A stretch of DNA of 64,000 nucleotides from assembly GCA_030744435.1 (NCBI GenBank), contig JASLQO010000009.1:62001-126000 (forward strand), written 5' to 3'. Below, one piece after another: positions 48,455 to 55,202 of this stretch (the first letter of the stretch is position 1; each line of letters begins with the position of its first letter). Under the pieces are notes generated by a model. That model was not told the origin of the DNA. It saw nothing but the letters and a program-made list of their open reading frames with translations, and searched no databases. Made by a program: the position numbers and the translations under genes. The DNA comes from JASLQO01 sp002327525 (GTDB lineage: Bacteria; Pseudomonadota; Gammaproteobacteria; Pseudomonadales; Azotimanducaceae).

Positions 48455-49192
48455 TCAGTTACCGAAGTTCTTGAGGCGTTCCTCCAGGTCCGGACCGCGG
48501 CCTGGACTGTGGGCCCTCTCGAATTCGAGTCCGTCACCCAGGGTGAAGTTCAATCCCTGATTCACCAGCATCTTATCGGCACGCAGCGTAAACCAGCTGT
48601 TTTCGAGGAACGAGCGTGCCATGGCGATGGTGCTGTCCAGGAGCCGATCATCCGCCACACAGCGATTGGCCAACCCGATACGGGCGGCTTCCTCACCAGC
48701 GATGACGCGTCCGCTGTACATCAGCTCTTTGGCCGTGAGTAGGCCGACTCGGCGTGGCAACCGCTGGCTCATCCCCCAGGTGGGCGACATGCCCCACTTG
48801 CCGTGGGTATCGGCAAACTTGGCATTCTCCGAGCAGACCATGAGGTCGCAGGCGAGAGCCAGTTCCAGAGAGCCGGTGTAACAGTGACCCTGCACCGCCG
48901 CGATGACCGGTTGCGGCAACGCTTCGATGGCCTCCAGCGTTTCTGCCTGAAAGTGTCTGGAAGGCGCTGCTTCACCGGACTGGATGGCTTTGAGATCGTT
49001 ACCGGCCGAGAAGGAACGTCCCTTTCCGCACAGGATCACGCAGCCGATCTGGTCGGTCTGATCTGCAATGGTATCGATGTGCTCGCGCAGTTCCACGAAC
49101 AGGTGCGGACTCAGCGCATTTAGCGCATCCGGGCGATTCAGTGTGAGAATTGCGAGCCCGTCCGAGTCTTCTCGCAGTACCAGGTCTCCCAT
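48455..49192 (-). CDS. Enoyl-CoA hydratase/isomerase family protein
   Basis: A 245-residue crotonase. LAILTLNRPDALNALSPHLFVEL opens the protein. CVILCGKGRSFSAGNDLKAIQSG (about residue 50) is the first oxyanion strand and IAAVQGHCYTGSLELALACDLMVCSENAKFADTHGKWGMSPTWGMSQRLPRRVG (about 93-146) the second. The usual acid positions after FADTH are not glutamates (HGKWGM), so hydratase activity is uncertain and another crotonase reaction is possible. The ATG at 49192 was chosen because the 20 codons upstream overlap the divergent gene's leader. It lies 14 bases before the broken exported-protein gene. Confidence 0.87.
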   Translation of the reverse strand: MGDLVLREDSDGLAILTLNRPDALNALSPHLFVELREHIDTIADQTDQIGCVILCGKGRSFSAGNDLKAIQSGEAAPSRHFQAETLEAIEALPQPVIAAVQGHCYTGSLELALACDLMVCSENAKFADTHGKWGMSPTWGMSQRLPRRVGLLTAKELMYSGRVIAGEEAARIGLANRCVADDRLLDSTIAMARSFLENSWFTLRADKMLVNQGLNFTLGDGLEFERAHSPGRGPDLEERLKNFGN

Positions 49193-49269
49193 GTGGACCT
49201 CCCCCAATGTGGTTAGTGTCGTCCATAATAAACCATCATTGGCGCACGGCATGGGTGCGGGGAGGGATT

Positions 49270-50343
49270 TTGCAGACGGCTCGAACGAGAGTACTGATCA
49301 TTGGCGGCGGCGTGGCTGGCTTGTCGGCAGGTGCAGCATTGGATGGGTTCGACGTAACCGTGCTCGAAGCGGAGTCACAGCCCGGGTATCACAGCTCCGG
49401 GCGTTCGGCGGCGGTCTACATTGAGGCGTACGAGAACGACATCGTCTGGGAACTGACCGTGGCAAGCCGCGACTATCACGAAGAACTGCATGCCGAGCCC
49501 ATCAGTTGCATCAGTTTTTCGGACGTGGGCAGCGAAGCGCTGACGCAGCGGTATTTCCAGGCATGGCGCGAGCGGTGTCCGCTGCAGATACTGACTACGG
49601 AAGCCTTTCTCGCGCGCATCCCAATCGTCCGTCCGGATAGTGTCGGGATGGTGGTGGAAGATACCTCAGCGCTAAAGCTGGACGCGCACAGGCTGCTCGA
49701 GAACTACCGGCGCAGAATTTCGGAGCACGGCGGGCTGGTGGTGACCAGCAGCAGGGTCGATAGGCTGGAGCGCAAGGAAGGTGTCTGGCACATCGGATGC
49801 GGAGATCGGGAGTTTCAAGCGGATATCGTCGTCAATGCGGCCGGAGCCTGGGCGGACGAGGTGGCAGGAATGGCCGGTCTTCAACCACTGGGGCTGACAC
49901 CGCATCGTCGTACGGCGCTTCTGGTGGATCCTGGCGTGCCTTTCGGCGACTGGCCGCTCGTGCATCGCGCCGAAGGCGATCTTTACTTCAAGCCGGAGGC
50001 CGGACTGCTGATGGTCTCACCCGCCGACGAGACTCCCTCGCCACCGTGCGATGCTCAGCCGGAAGAACTGGATGTGGCGATAGCGCTGGATCGCTTCCAG
50101 TCCATCACCACATCATCAGCCGATCGTCCACAGCATGCCTGGGCGGGATTGCGAACGTTCATGCCGGACCGGTTGCCCGTGGTGGGCCTTGATACGCGCG
50201 AGGACGGGTTCTTCTGGCTGGCAGGGCAGGGTGGGTTCGGCATGCAGACATCTCCTGCCATGGCGGAACTGGCCGCGGCATTGATACGCGGCGAGGAACC
50301 TGCAATCGCGTCACGGCTGAAGCCCGACAGAGTGGTTGATTGA
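49270..50343 (+). CDS. FAD-dependent oxidoreductase (DAO family)
   Basis: A 357-residue amine/hydroxyacid oxidase-type flavoprotein. The dinucleotide motif is TRVLIIGGGVAGLSAGAALDGFDVTVLEAE (residues 5-34). PGYHSSGRSAAVYIEAYEN follows, with LDAHRLLENYRRRI and DIVVNAAGAWADEVAGMAGL in the middle. FMPDRLPVVGLDTREDGFFWLAGQGGFGMQTSPAMAELAAALI is the second FAD segment near the C-terminus. DAO-family members oxidise D-amino acids, glycine derivatives or 2-hydroxyacids; the substrate is open. The TTG start has GGGAGGG 4 bases upstream; a GTG at 49255 in frame is an alternative. Confidence 0.88.
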   Translation: MQTARTRVLIIGGGVAGLSAGAALDGFDVTVLEAESQPGYHSSGRSAAVYIEAYENDIVWELTVASRDYHEELHAEPISCISFSDVGSEALTQRYFQAWRERCPLQILTTEAFLARIPIVRPDSVGMVVEDTSALKLDAHRLLENYRRRISEHGGLVVTSSRVDRLERKEGVWHIGCGDREFQADIVVNAAGAWADEVAGMAGLQPLGLTPHRRTALLVDPGVPFGDWPLVHRAEGDLYFKPEAGLLMVSPADETPSPPCDAQPEELDVAIALDRFQSITTSSADRPQHAWAGLRTFMPDRLPVVGLDTREDGFFWLAGQGGFGMQTSPAMAELAAALIRGEEPAIASRLKPDRVVD

Positions 50344-50395
50344 CCCATCCGAGGGGTACGACGATGTGCCCGGTGGGTAACTGGAGGATGCGGCG

Positions 50396-50602
50396 CTATT
50401 GTTCGTTTGTGGCATTTGCTGCGAGATCGGCCAGCCGCTGCTGTACGGTCTCGATGCGCGCGACCGCGGCTTCGAGCTGTGTGTCGAATTCGCGCGCCCA
50501 TACGGGCATGCTGTCCCACGCTTCGGTTTCTACCAGCTGCGAGAGATCACGTTGTTTCACCGACTCAAGCGCCGTGCTGAAGCGTGCGGAGATCTGGGGC
50601 AT
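50396..50602 (-). CDS. Small hypothetical helical protein
   Basis: A 68-residue protein, MPQISARFSTALESVKQRDL then WDSMPVWAREFDTQLEAAVARIETVQQRLADLAANATNEQ. The C-terminal 40 residues have coiled-coil-like spacing. I do not recognise the family. The start lies inside the 3' end of the preceding exported-protein gene (38-base overlap), and the gene closes a six-gene minus-strand run. The open frame extends further upstream, but only through the neighbour's coding sequence. Confidence 0.5.
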   Translation of the reverse strand: MPQISARFSTALESVKQRDLSQLVETEAWDSMPVWAREFDTQLEAAVARIETVQQRLADLAANATNEQ

Positions 50603-51062
50603 GGCGTCCCTTCTGGTCGTAGAGGCCGGTGGGCGCGGAGGTCGGGCGTTCGTGTTCATCGCGAATCGTGAGTTCCAGCCAACCGAACTCGTCCTCGAGT
50701 GTGTCGAAGCTTCGGACAATGCTCAGATCGCACACGACCAGCCTGGAGCCGGGTGCTCCGGGAGAAGCAGCATCGCGGGCGAGGATCATCACATCGGTAG
50801 CGGTGCTCGACTCGTGCAGTGTCAGGGACACCGTCACCGTCTCGCCGAGATATTCGACCGACCCGATCGATGTGATCATGGACTCGCCGAGGTTGTTCCA
50901 GCTGTAGGAGGGCGACACGACTCGTGATATGGACTGATTGTGCCAGTCGAATAGATGCGTACCGGTCACCCCGTCACCGTGAGCAAAGGCCTCGGTGGTC
51001 GTCACGCTCGCAAGGAGCACGAGAACGCGGATGGCGCACAAGCTTCGGTAGTGGCCTCTCAT
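50565..51062 (-). CDS. Exported hypothetical protein
   Basis: A 165-residue protein with a clear signal peptide, RGHYRSLCAIRVLVLLASVTTTEAFA, cleaved before HGDGVTG. The mature part includes HLFDWHNQSISRVVSPSYSWNNLGE, SIGSVEYLGETVTVSLTLHESS and DVMILARDAASPGAPGSRLVVCDLS, with beta-strand character. The HGDG start of the mature chain could bind metal, but this is speculation. I do not recognise the family. It follows the acyl-CoA dehydrogenase gene by 22 bases. Confidence 0.6.
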   Translation of the reverse strand: MRGHYRSLCAIRVLVLLASVTTTEAFAHGDGVTGTHLFDWHNQSISRVVSPSYSWNNLGESMITSIGSVEYLGETVTVSLTLHESSTATDVMILARDAASPGAPGSRLVVCDLSIVRSFDTLEDEFGWLELTIRDEHERPTSAPTGLYDQKGRHAPDLRTLQHGA

Positions 51063-51084
51063 GACGCAGTCTCCCGTAGGGTAT

Positions 51085-52284
51085 TTACAGACCGAGTACC
51101 AGTTTTGCGACGATGTTTTTCTGTACCTCATTGGTGCCACCTGCGATCGAAAGTGCGCGGAGATTGAAGTACCGGGGAAAGGCGACCACACCCGCCTCGG
51201 GGCCAACCGGCGCTATGTTTTGCCCCACCGTGCGGGCTTCGGGTTGGTGCGGGTTGATATGGTAGCCCATCGCTTCGACAGCGAGTTCCGTGATGCGCTG
51301 ACCGATCGATGCTCCGAATTCCTTCATGATGGATGATTCGGGTCCGGGATTCTGTCCCTTACTCAGCGCCGCCATGATGCGGAATTCGGTGTACTGGACG
51401 GCCTGCAATTGCACCTCTGTTTCATCGAGGCGGCGTTTGAAGGCCTCGTCTTGCGCGAGTGGCAAGCCTCCGGCGTCGACGGTAGCCGCGAGTGCACGTA
51501 CGCGTTTCAGCGCCGTCTGGTGTGCGGCGCTGCCACCGCCCCCGCGCTCGAATTCGAGGAGATACTTCGCCACGCTCCAGCCGTCGTTCTCCTTGCCGAC
51601 AACGTTCGCGCGCGGCACGCGGACGTCGTCGAAGAACACCTGGTTCACCTCATGTGTCCCCGAGGCGAAGACGATGGGTTCGACGCTGACACCCGGTGTG
51701 TCCATCTCGAGCAGTAAAAAGGTGATGCCCTGCTGGGGCTTGCCGCTGTCGTCGGTTCTCACCAGCGCAAACATGCGGTTGGCGTAGTGTGCGTGGGTGG
51801 TCCAGATCTTCGTGCCATTGAGAATGAGGTCGGTGCCGTCGACGCTGGCCTTCAACTTGAGCGAAGCAAGATCGGAACCAGAGCCCGGTTCGGAGTAACC
51901 CTGGCACCAGTAGTCCTCGCCGGAGAGGATGCGCGGCAGGTAGTAGTCTTTTTGTCTCAGGGTGCCATGTCCGATGAGCATCGGGCCGCACATACCGAGC
52001 CCCATTGGGGCGGTGCTCGGGGCGCCGGCGAGAGTCGCTTCGGTGGACCAGATGTAGCGACGCGCGAGATCCCAACCGGTACCGCCGTATTCGGCCGGCC
52101 AGCTGGGCGCGACCCAACCCTGCGCGTACAGGATGCGATGCCAAAGCATATTGTGCTCGTAATCGAGGAAGATGCCGGGACAGAAGCGTGCCGCCTCCCT
52201 CAGTTCGTCGGTGAGGGCATCGTTTAAAAAAGCACGAACCTCGTCTCGAAACGCCTCGTGCTCGTCGCTGAAGCAGATGTCCAA
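51085..52284 (-). CDS. Acyl-CoA dehydrogenase family protein
   Basis: A 399-residue acyl-CoA dehydrogenase. MDICFSDEHEAFRDEVRAFL opens the helical domain. YGGTGWDLARRYIWSTEATLAGAP, then YWCQGYSEPGSGSDLASLKLKASVDGTDLILNGTKIWTTHAHYANRMFALVRTDDSG (about residues 128-185) make the FAD domain. VEAMGYHINPHQPEARTVGQNIAPVG and AGGTNEVQKNIVAKLVLGL end the protein. The WCQGYSEPGSGSDLA loop matches the dehydrogenase at 25-26 kb, so both belong to the subgroup often linked to steroid or branched acyl-CoA substrates. It starts one base after the cyclotransferase-like gene, inside a tight operon. Confidence 0.92.
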   Translation of the reverse strand: MDICFSDEHEAFRDEVRAFLNDALTDELREAARFCPGIFLDYEHNMLWHRILYAQGWVAPSWPAEYGGTGWDLARRYIWSTEATLAGAPSTAPMGLGMCGPMLIGHGTLRQKDYYLPRILSGEDYWCQGYSEPGSGSDLASLKLKASVDGTDLILNGTKIWTTHAHYANRMFALVRTDDSGKPQQGITFLLLEMDTPGVSVEPIVFASGTHEVNQVFFDDVRVPRANVVGKENDGWSVAKYLLEFERGGGGSAAHQTALKRVRALAATVDAGGLPLAQDEAFKRRLDETEVQLQAVQYTEFRIMAALSKGQNPGPESSIMKEFGASIGQRITELAVEAMGYHINPHQPEARTVGQNIAPVGPEAGVVAFPRYFNLRALSIAGGTNEVQKNIVAKLVLGL

Positions 52285-52285
52285 A

Positions 52286-52804
52286 TCATTGCCTCCCGTT
52301 GACGGCTGCTTCCAGTTCGAAGACGTGGTGATCGGCCATCTCCAGGTCTCGAAGTGTGTCTGCCAGCCTGGTCAGATATTCGCGATTGGTACCGCTCGGG
52401 CCTCGCGAGCGGTGTATCTGGTGTGCCATTTCGCGTAGCGATGCGGGGCCCAGAAAGGCATGATTTTCTGGCGAAGCGACGTAGACGATACCGGATACGA
52501 CCTCACCGTTGCGAAAACCCAACTCGGCATCGATACGCTGGTAGCCGTTCTTTTCACGGTGATCCAGATGCTCGAAAGTCTCGGCGGCCACTGCCGCTTC
52601 TACCAGAAATGCTACGCCATCGCAGTATCCCGTGGTCTCGATGAGCGTGACCACGCGTCCCGGTGCGTGCGGCAGCCCACGATGATCGTGTGATCCCTGC
52701 CAGAAGCGTCTCTGCCAGCCGTGCAGACGCGCGGCCTTGCGGTCCAGGTAGTCGAAATCCGGGCGCCACATGAGGGATCCATAGCCGAATAACCAGATGT
52801 TCAT
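52286..52804 (-). CDS. ChaC-like gamma-glutamylcyclotransferase
   Basis: A 172-residue protein. The N-terminal loop IWLFGYGSLMWRPDFDYLDRKAARLHGWQRRFWQGSHDHRG (about residues 3-43) binds the gamma-glutamyl group, and HLDHREKNGYQRIDAELGF (about 98) has the catalytic glutamate within the RExxGY context of ChaC. Such enzymes split glutathione or related gamma-glutamyl compounds into 5-oxoproline and the amine. The ATG overlaps the stop of the kinase-like gene (TGATG), showing coupling. The role beside an acyl-CoA dehydrogenase is unclear; removal of a glutamyl tag is one speculation. Confidence 0.9.
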   Translation of the reverse strand: MNIWLFGYGSLMWRPDFDYLDRKAARLHGWQRRFWQGSHDHRGLPHAPGRVVTLIETTGYCDGVAFLVEAAVAAETFEHLDHREKNGYQRIDAELGFRNGEVVSGIVYVASPENHAFLGPASLREMAHQIHRSRGPSGTNREYLTRLADTLRDLEMADHHVFELEAAVNGRQ

Positions 52805-53871
52805 CAGCGCTGAATGAGGGATTCCGATTCGAGATCGAGAACCTGCTGCGCGTGGCGCCTGGCCATTGCCATGAACATGTCGTCGCCTCGATCTGTCTGG
52901 CCGACGATCATGGAAGCGACCACGGCCATGAGTAACCCGCTGTATGCATAGCGCCTGTAGTGCAGCCAGCACGCGTCAAAAGTGTAATCGCAGACGCCTT
53001 TGTCGATCAGCGCGCCGTGATATGCGGCCACCAAATCACGCTCGTGGAGCTGTCTCGACCCGGTCTTCAGACCGGCACCGATGAAGTAGCTGAGATCCGA
53101 AGCCGGGGCACCGATTGAGGGCGTTTGCCAGTCGACCACGGTCAGGGGATAAGAACCGCCGAACAGCATGTTATCTAGTCGATAATCACCATGCGTGATG
53201 CTCACTGGCCCGTCGTAGTCCAGCGACCAGGACATGAAGCACTCCCCGAATCGGCGTGCGACACCGAAATGCGCATCCGATAACCGATGCGCGTAGCGCT
53301 CGGTAAAAGCCGGGAGCAGCTGGTTGTAGAGGGCTTCGCCGAACTCGGCGGATTCCCGGTCAGGAGGTTCCAGCCAGGCCAGTGTTTCGAGTCTGGGATC
53401 GTTCCAATAGGGTGCGTGCAGACCGGCGAGTTCCACCACGGCGAGAGTGGCCTCGGGCAACAAGCACCCGCTGATCTGATCTCCCTGCCGGGCGGGATAC
53501 AGATCTTCCATCATGATGCAGAAATCCTGGGCCTCTGGTTCGATGGCGGCGAATAGGGGTCGTGGTGTGCGGATGTCCACTGTGGGCTGCAGTTCGCGAT
53601 AGAAACGGACTTCCTTGATGTAGGTATTGCGCGCCTTGCCAGTTTCGCGGCTGACGGGGTCCTGCGAGGCAAATTTGCCGATGATGGACCGAGGCCCGGA
53701 GATGCTGCCTGGTGTATAGCGCAACCTGAATCGAACGTTGTCGCCCACCTGACCGGTGCCAATGTGTTCGGCGGTGAATGACGACACGCTGGCATGGATA
53801 CCCGCGTGTGCCAGCACCTCGCTCAGCCAGGCGGGTGTGACCGCATCAGGATCGCTGATGATCTGTGGCAT
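52804..53871 (-). CDS. APH-family phosphotransferase (kinase-like)
   Basis: A 355-residue protein of the aminoglycoside-phosphotransferase superfamily. VRFRLRYTPGSISGPRSIIGKFASQDPVSRE lies in the N-lobe with the ATP-site lysine. AQDFCIMMEDLYPARQGDQ is the hinge, ISITHGDYRLDNMLFGG (about residues 220-236) is the catalytic loop with aspartate, and LTVVDWQTPSIGAPASDLSYFIGAGL the metal-binding aspartate. This pattern is shared with acyl-CoA dehydrogenase family member 10-like and ecdysteroid-kinase-like proteins, often next to acyl-CoA dehydrogenases. It probably phosphorylates a small hydroxylated molecule. The spacing to the M20 gene is four bases. Confidence 0.88.
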   Translation of the reverse strand: MPQIISDPDAVTPAWLSEVLAHAGIHASVSSFTAEHIGTGQVGDNVRFRLRYTPGSISGPRSIIGKFASQDPVSRETGKARNTYIKEVRFYRELQPTVDIRTPRPLFAAIEPEAQDFCIMMEDLYPARQGDQISGCLLPEATLAVVELAGLHAPYWNDPRLETLAWLEPPDRESAEFGEALYNQLLPAFTERYAHRLSDAHFGVARRFGECFMSWSLDYDGPVSITHGDYRLDNMLFGGSYPLTVVDWQTPSIGAPASDLSYFIGAGLKTGSRQLHERDLVAAYHGALIDKGVCDYTFDACWLHYRRYAYSGLLMAVVASMIVGQTDRGDDMFMAMARRHAQQVLDLESESLIQR

Positions 53872-53875
53872 CGGT

Positions 53876-55057
53876 TCAGGTGAGTCCCTTGGAAACCTCG
53901 AAGGCGCGCTGACTACTCTCGCGCAGATTCATGTCCGAGAGAAATTCTGCAGCGGTGAGCGCCAACGTCTTGGCGCCATCGATGGCCGCGGCGTCACCCG
54001 TCTCGGAGCCCGCCCACCTGGCGAATTCGGGATTGTGGATGACCACATTCGATGGGGCGGCGGCCAGCATGGGATGGATAGAGGGCACCCGGTGGCTGAC
54101 GTTGCCCATGTCGGTGCTGCCGGCGCCGCTGAGATCCGAAGGCCTGAGAAATTCCCGGCCCAGGTGTTCGCCGTGCTTCTGGAAAGATTCCGCCAGCGGC
54201 CAGTTGGTGTTGAGATCCAGGTAATCCACGTTCGCCCAGTTGATGTCGACCTCGCAACCGCTTCCCTTTGCTCCCGCCTCGAAACAGGCCTGCACTCTCG
54301 GCTTCAACGCCTCGAGCTGGGTTTCATTCGCGGCGCGTACGTAGAAGTCACCGGCCGCGCGGTCAGGAACGATGTTCGGCGCGGTTCCTCCCTCGGTGAT
54401 GATGCCGTGGATGCGCTCGTTGTCGCGTATGTGTTGACGCAGGTTTGAGATGGCCTGGTAGGCTAGCAGCAGTCCATCGAGGGCGTTGACACCTCGATGA
54501 GGCATGGCCGATGCGTGTGCAGATCTGCCGTGGTAGGTGACCTGGACTTCCGCCACGCAGATACACGGCATGGTGGACAGGTTCACTCCGGCAGGGTGGA
54601 TCATCATCGCGGCATCAACGCCGGTGAAAGCTCCGGCGCGCGCCATGAGTTCCTTACCCCCGCCTTTCTCTTCCGCTGGTGTCCCGACGAGCCGGATCGT
54701 GCCCTCCAGTTGAGGCGCCACCGCTTGCAGACCGAGCAGCGCACCGAGTGCCGAAGTGGCGATGAGATTGTGCCCGCAAGCGTGGCCGATACCGGGCAGC
54801 GCATCGTACTCAGCGAGCACGGCGATGGTCGGCCCCGGGTGGTCTTCGTTCAGACGCGCTTCGAAAGCGGTTTCCAGCGTAAAAACCCCGCGTTCCGCCG
54901 GCAGTCCATGTTCGTCGAGGGTGCGTGTCAAGAGGTCTGCCGCGTGAAACTCCTTGAAGGCCAGCTCGGGATTGGCATGAATGCTGTGCGACACCCCGAT
55001 AAGTGCCTCACTCAGTGCATCGATACGGTCGACGATGGTCTGTTCTACGGTGTTCAT
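53876..55057 (-). CDS. M20 family amidohydrolase (aminoacylase/carboxypeptidase-like)
   Basis: A 393-residue metallohydrolase. HSIHANPELAFKEFHAADLL opens it. IAVLAEYDALPGIGHACGHNLIATSALGALLGL (about residues 80-112) has the metal-binding aspartate and histidines, and LVGTPAEEKGGGKELMARAGAF the glutamate pair. AEVQVTYHGRSAHASAMPHRGVNALDGLLLAYQAI begins the dimerisation domain, and GAGSTDMGNVSHRVPSIHPML the distal ligand region. Relatives cleave N-acyl or aminobenzoyl-glutamate amides. The ATG at 55057 has an AGGAG ribosome site; longer in-frame starts exist but are unlikely. It leads a six-gene operon. Confidence 0.92.
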   Translation of the reverse strand: MNTVEQTIVDRIDALSEALIGVSHSIHANPELAFKEFHAADLLTRTLDEHGLPAERGVFTLETAFEARLNEDHPGPTIAVLAEYDALPGIGHACGHNLIATSALGALLGLQAVAPQLEGTIRLVGTPAEEKGGGKELMARAGAFTGVDAAMMIHPAGVNLSTMPCICVAEVQVTYHGRSAHASAMPHRGVNALDGLLLAYQAISNLRQHIRDNERIHGIITEGGTAPNIVPDRAAGDFYVRAANETQLEALKPRVQACFEAGAKGSGCEVDINWANVDYLDLNTNWPLAESFQKHGEHLGREFLRPSDLSGAGSTDMGNVSHRVPSIHPMLAAAPSNVVIHNPEFARWAGSETGDAAAIDGAKTLALTAAEFLSDMNLRESSQRAFEVSKGLT

Positions 55058-55158
55058 ACTCTCCTCCCCCTGTCGATTGTCCATCGTTGACGTTTTGATG
55101 GGTGAGGTCAATGCGTATCGAGATTCGAACGCGCACACGCATGCTTGCGACCCCCTCC

Positions 55159-55184
55159 AAAAAAAAGGGGCGCCGGAGCGCCCC
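55159..55184 (-). terminator. Rho-independent terminator of the TonB receptor gene
   Basis: On the minus strand, GGGGCGC pairs with GCGCCCC over a four-base loop (plus coordinates 55167-55184) and is followed by eight T residues (55166-55159). It lies 18 bases after the receptor stop. The 7-bp all-GC stem and long T-run make a strong intrinsic terminator that also insulates the downstream M20 operon. Confidence 0.93.
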
Positions 55185-55202
55185 TTCGAAGGTCGAGAAA
55201 TC

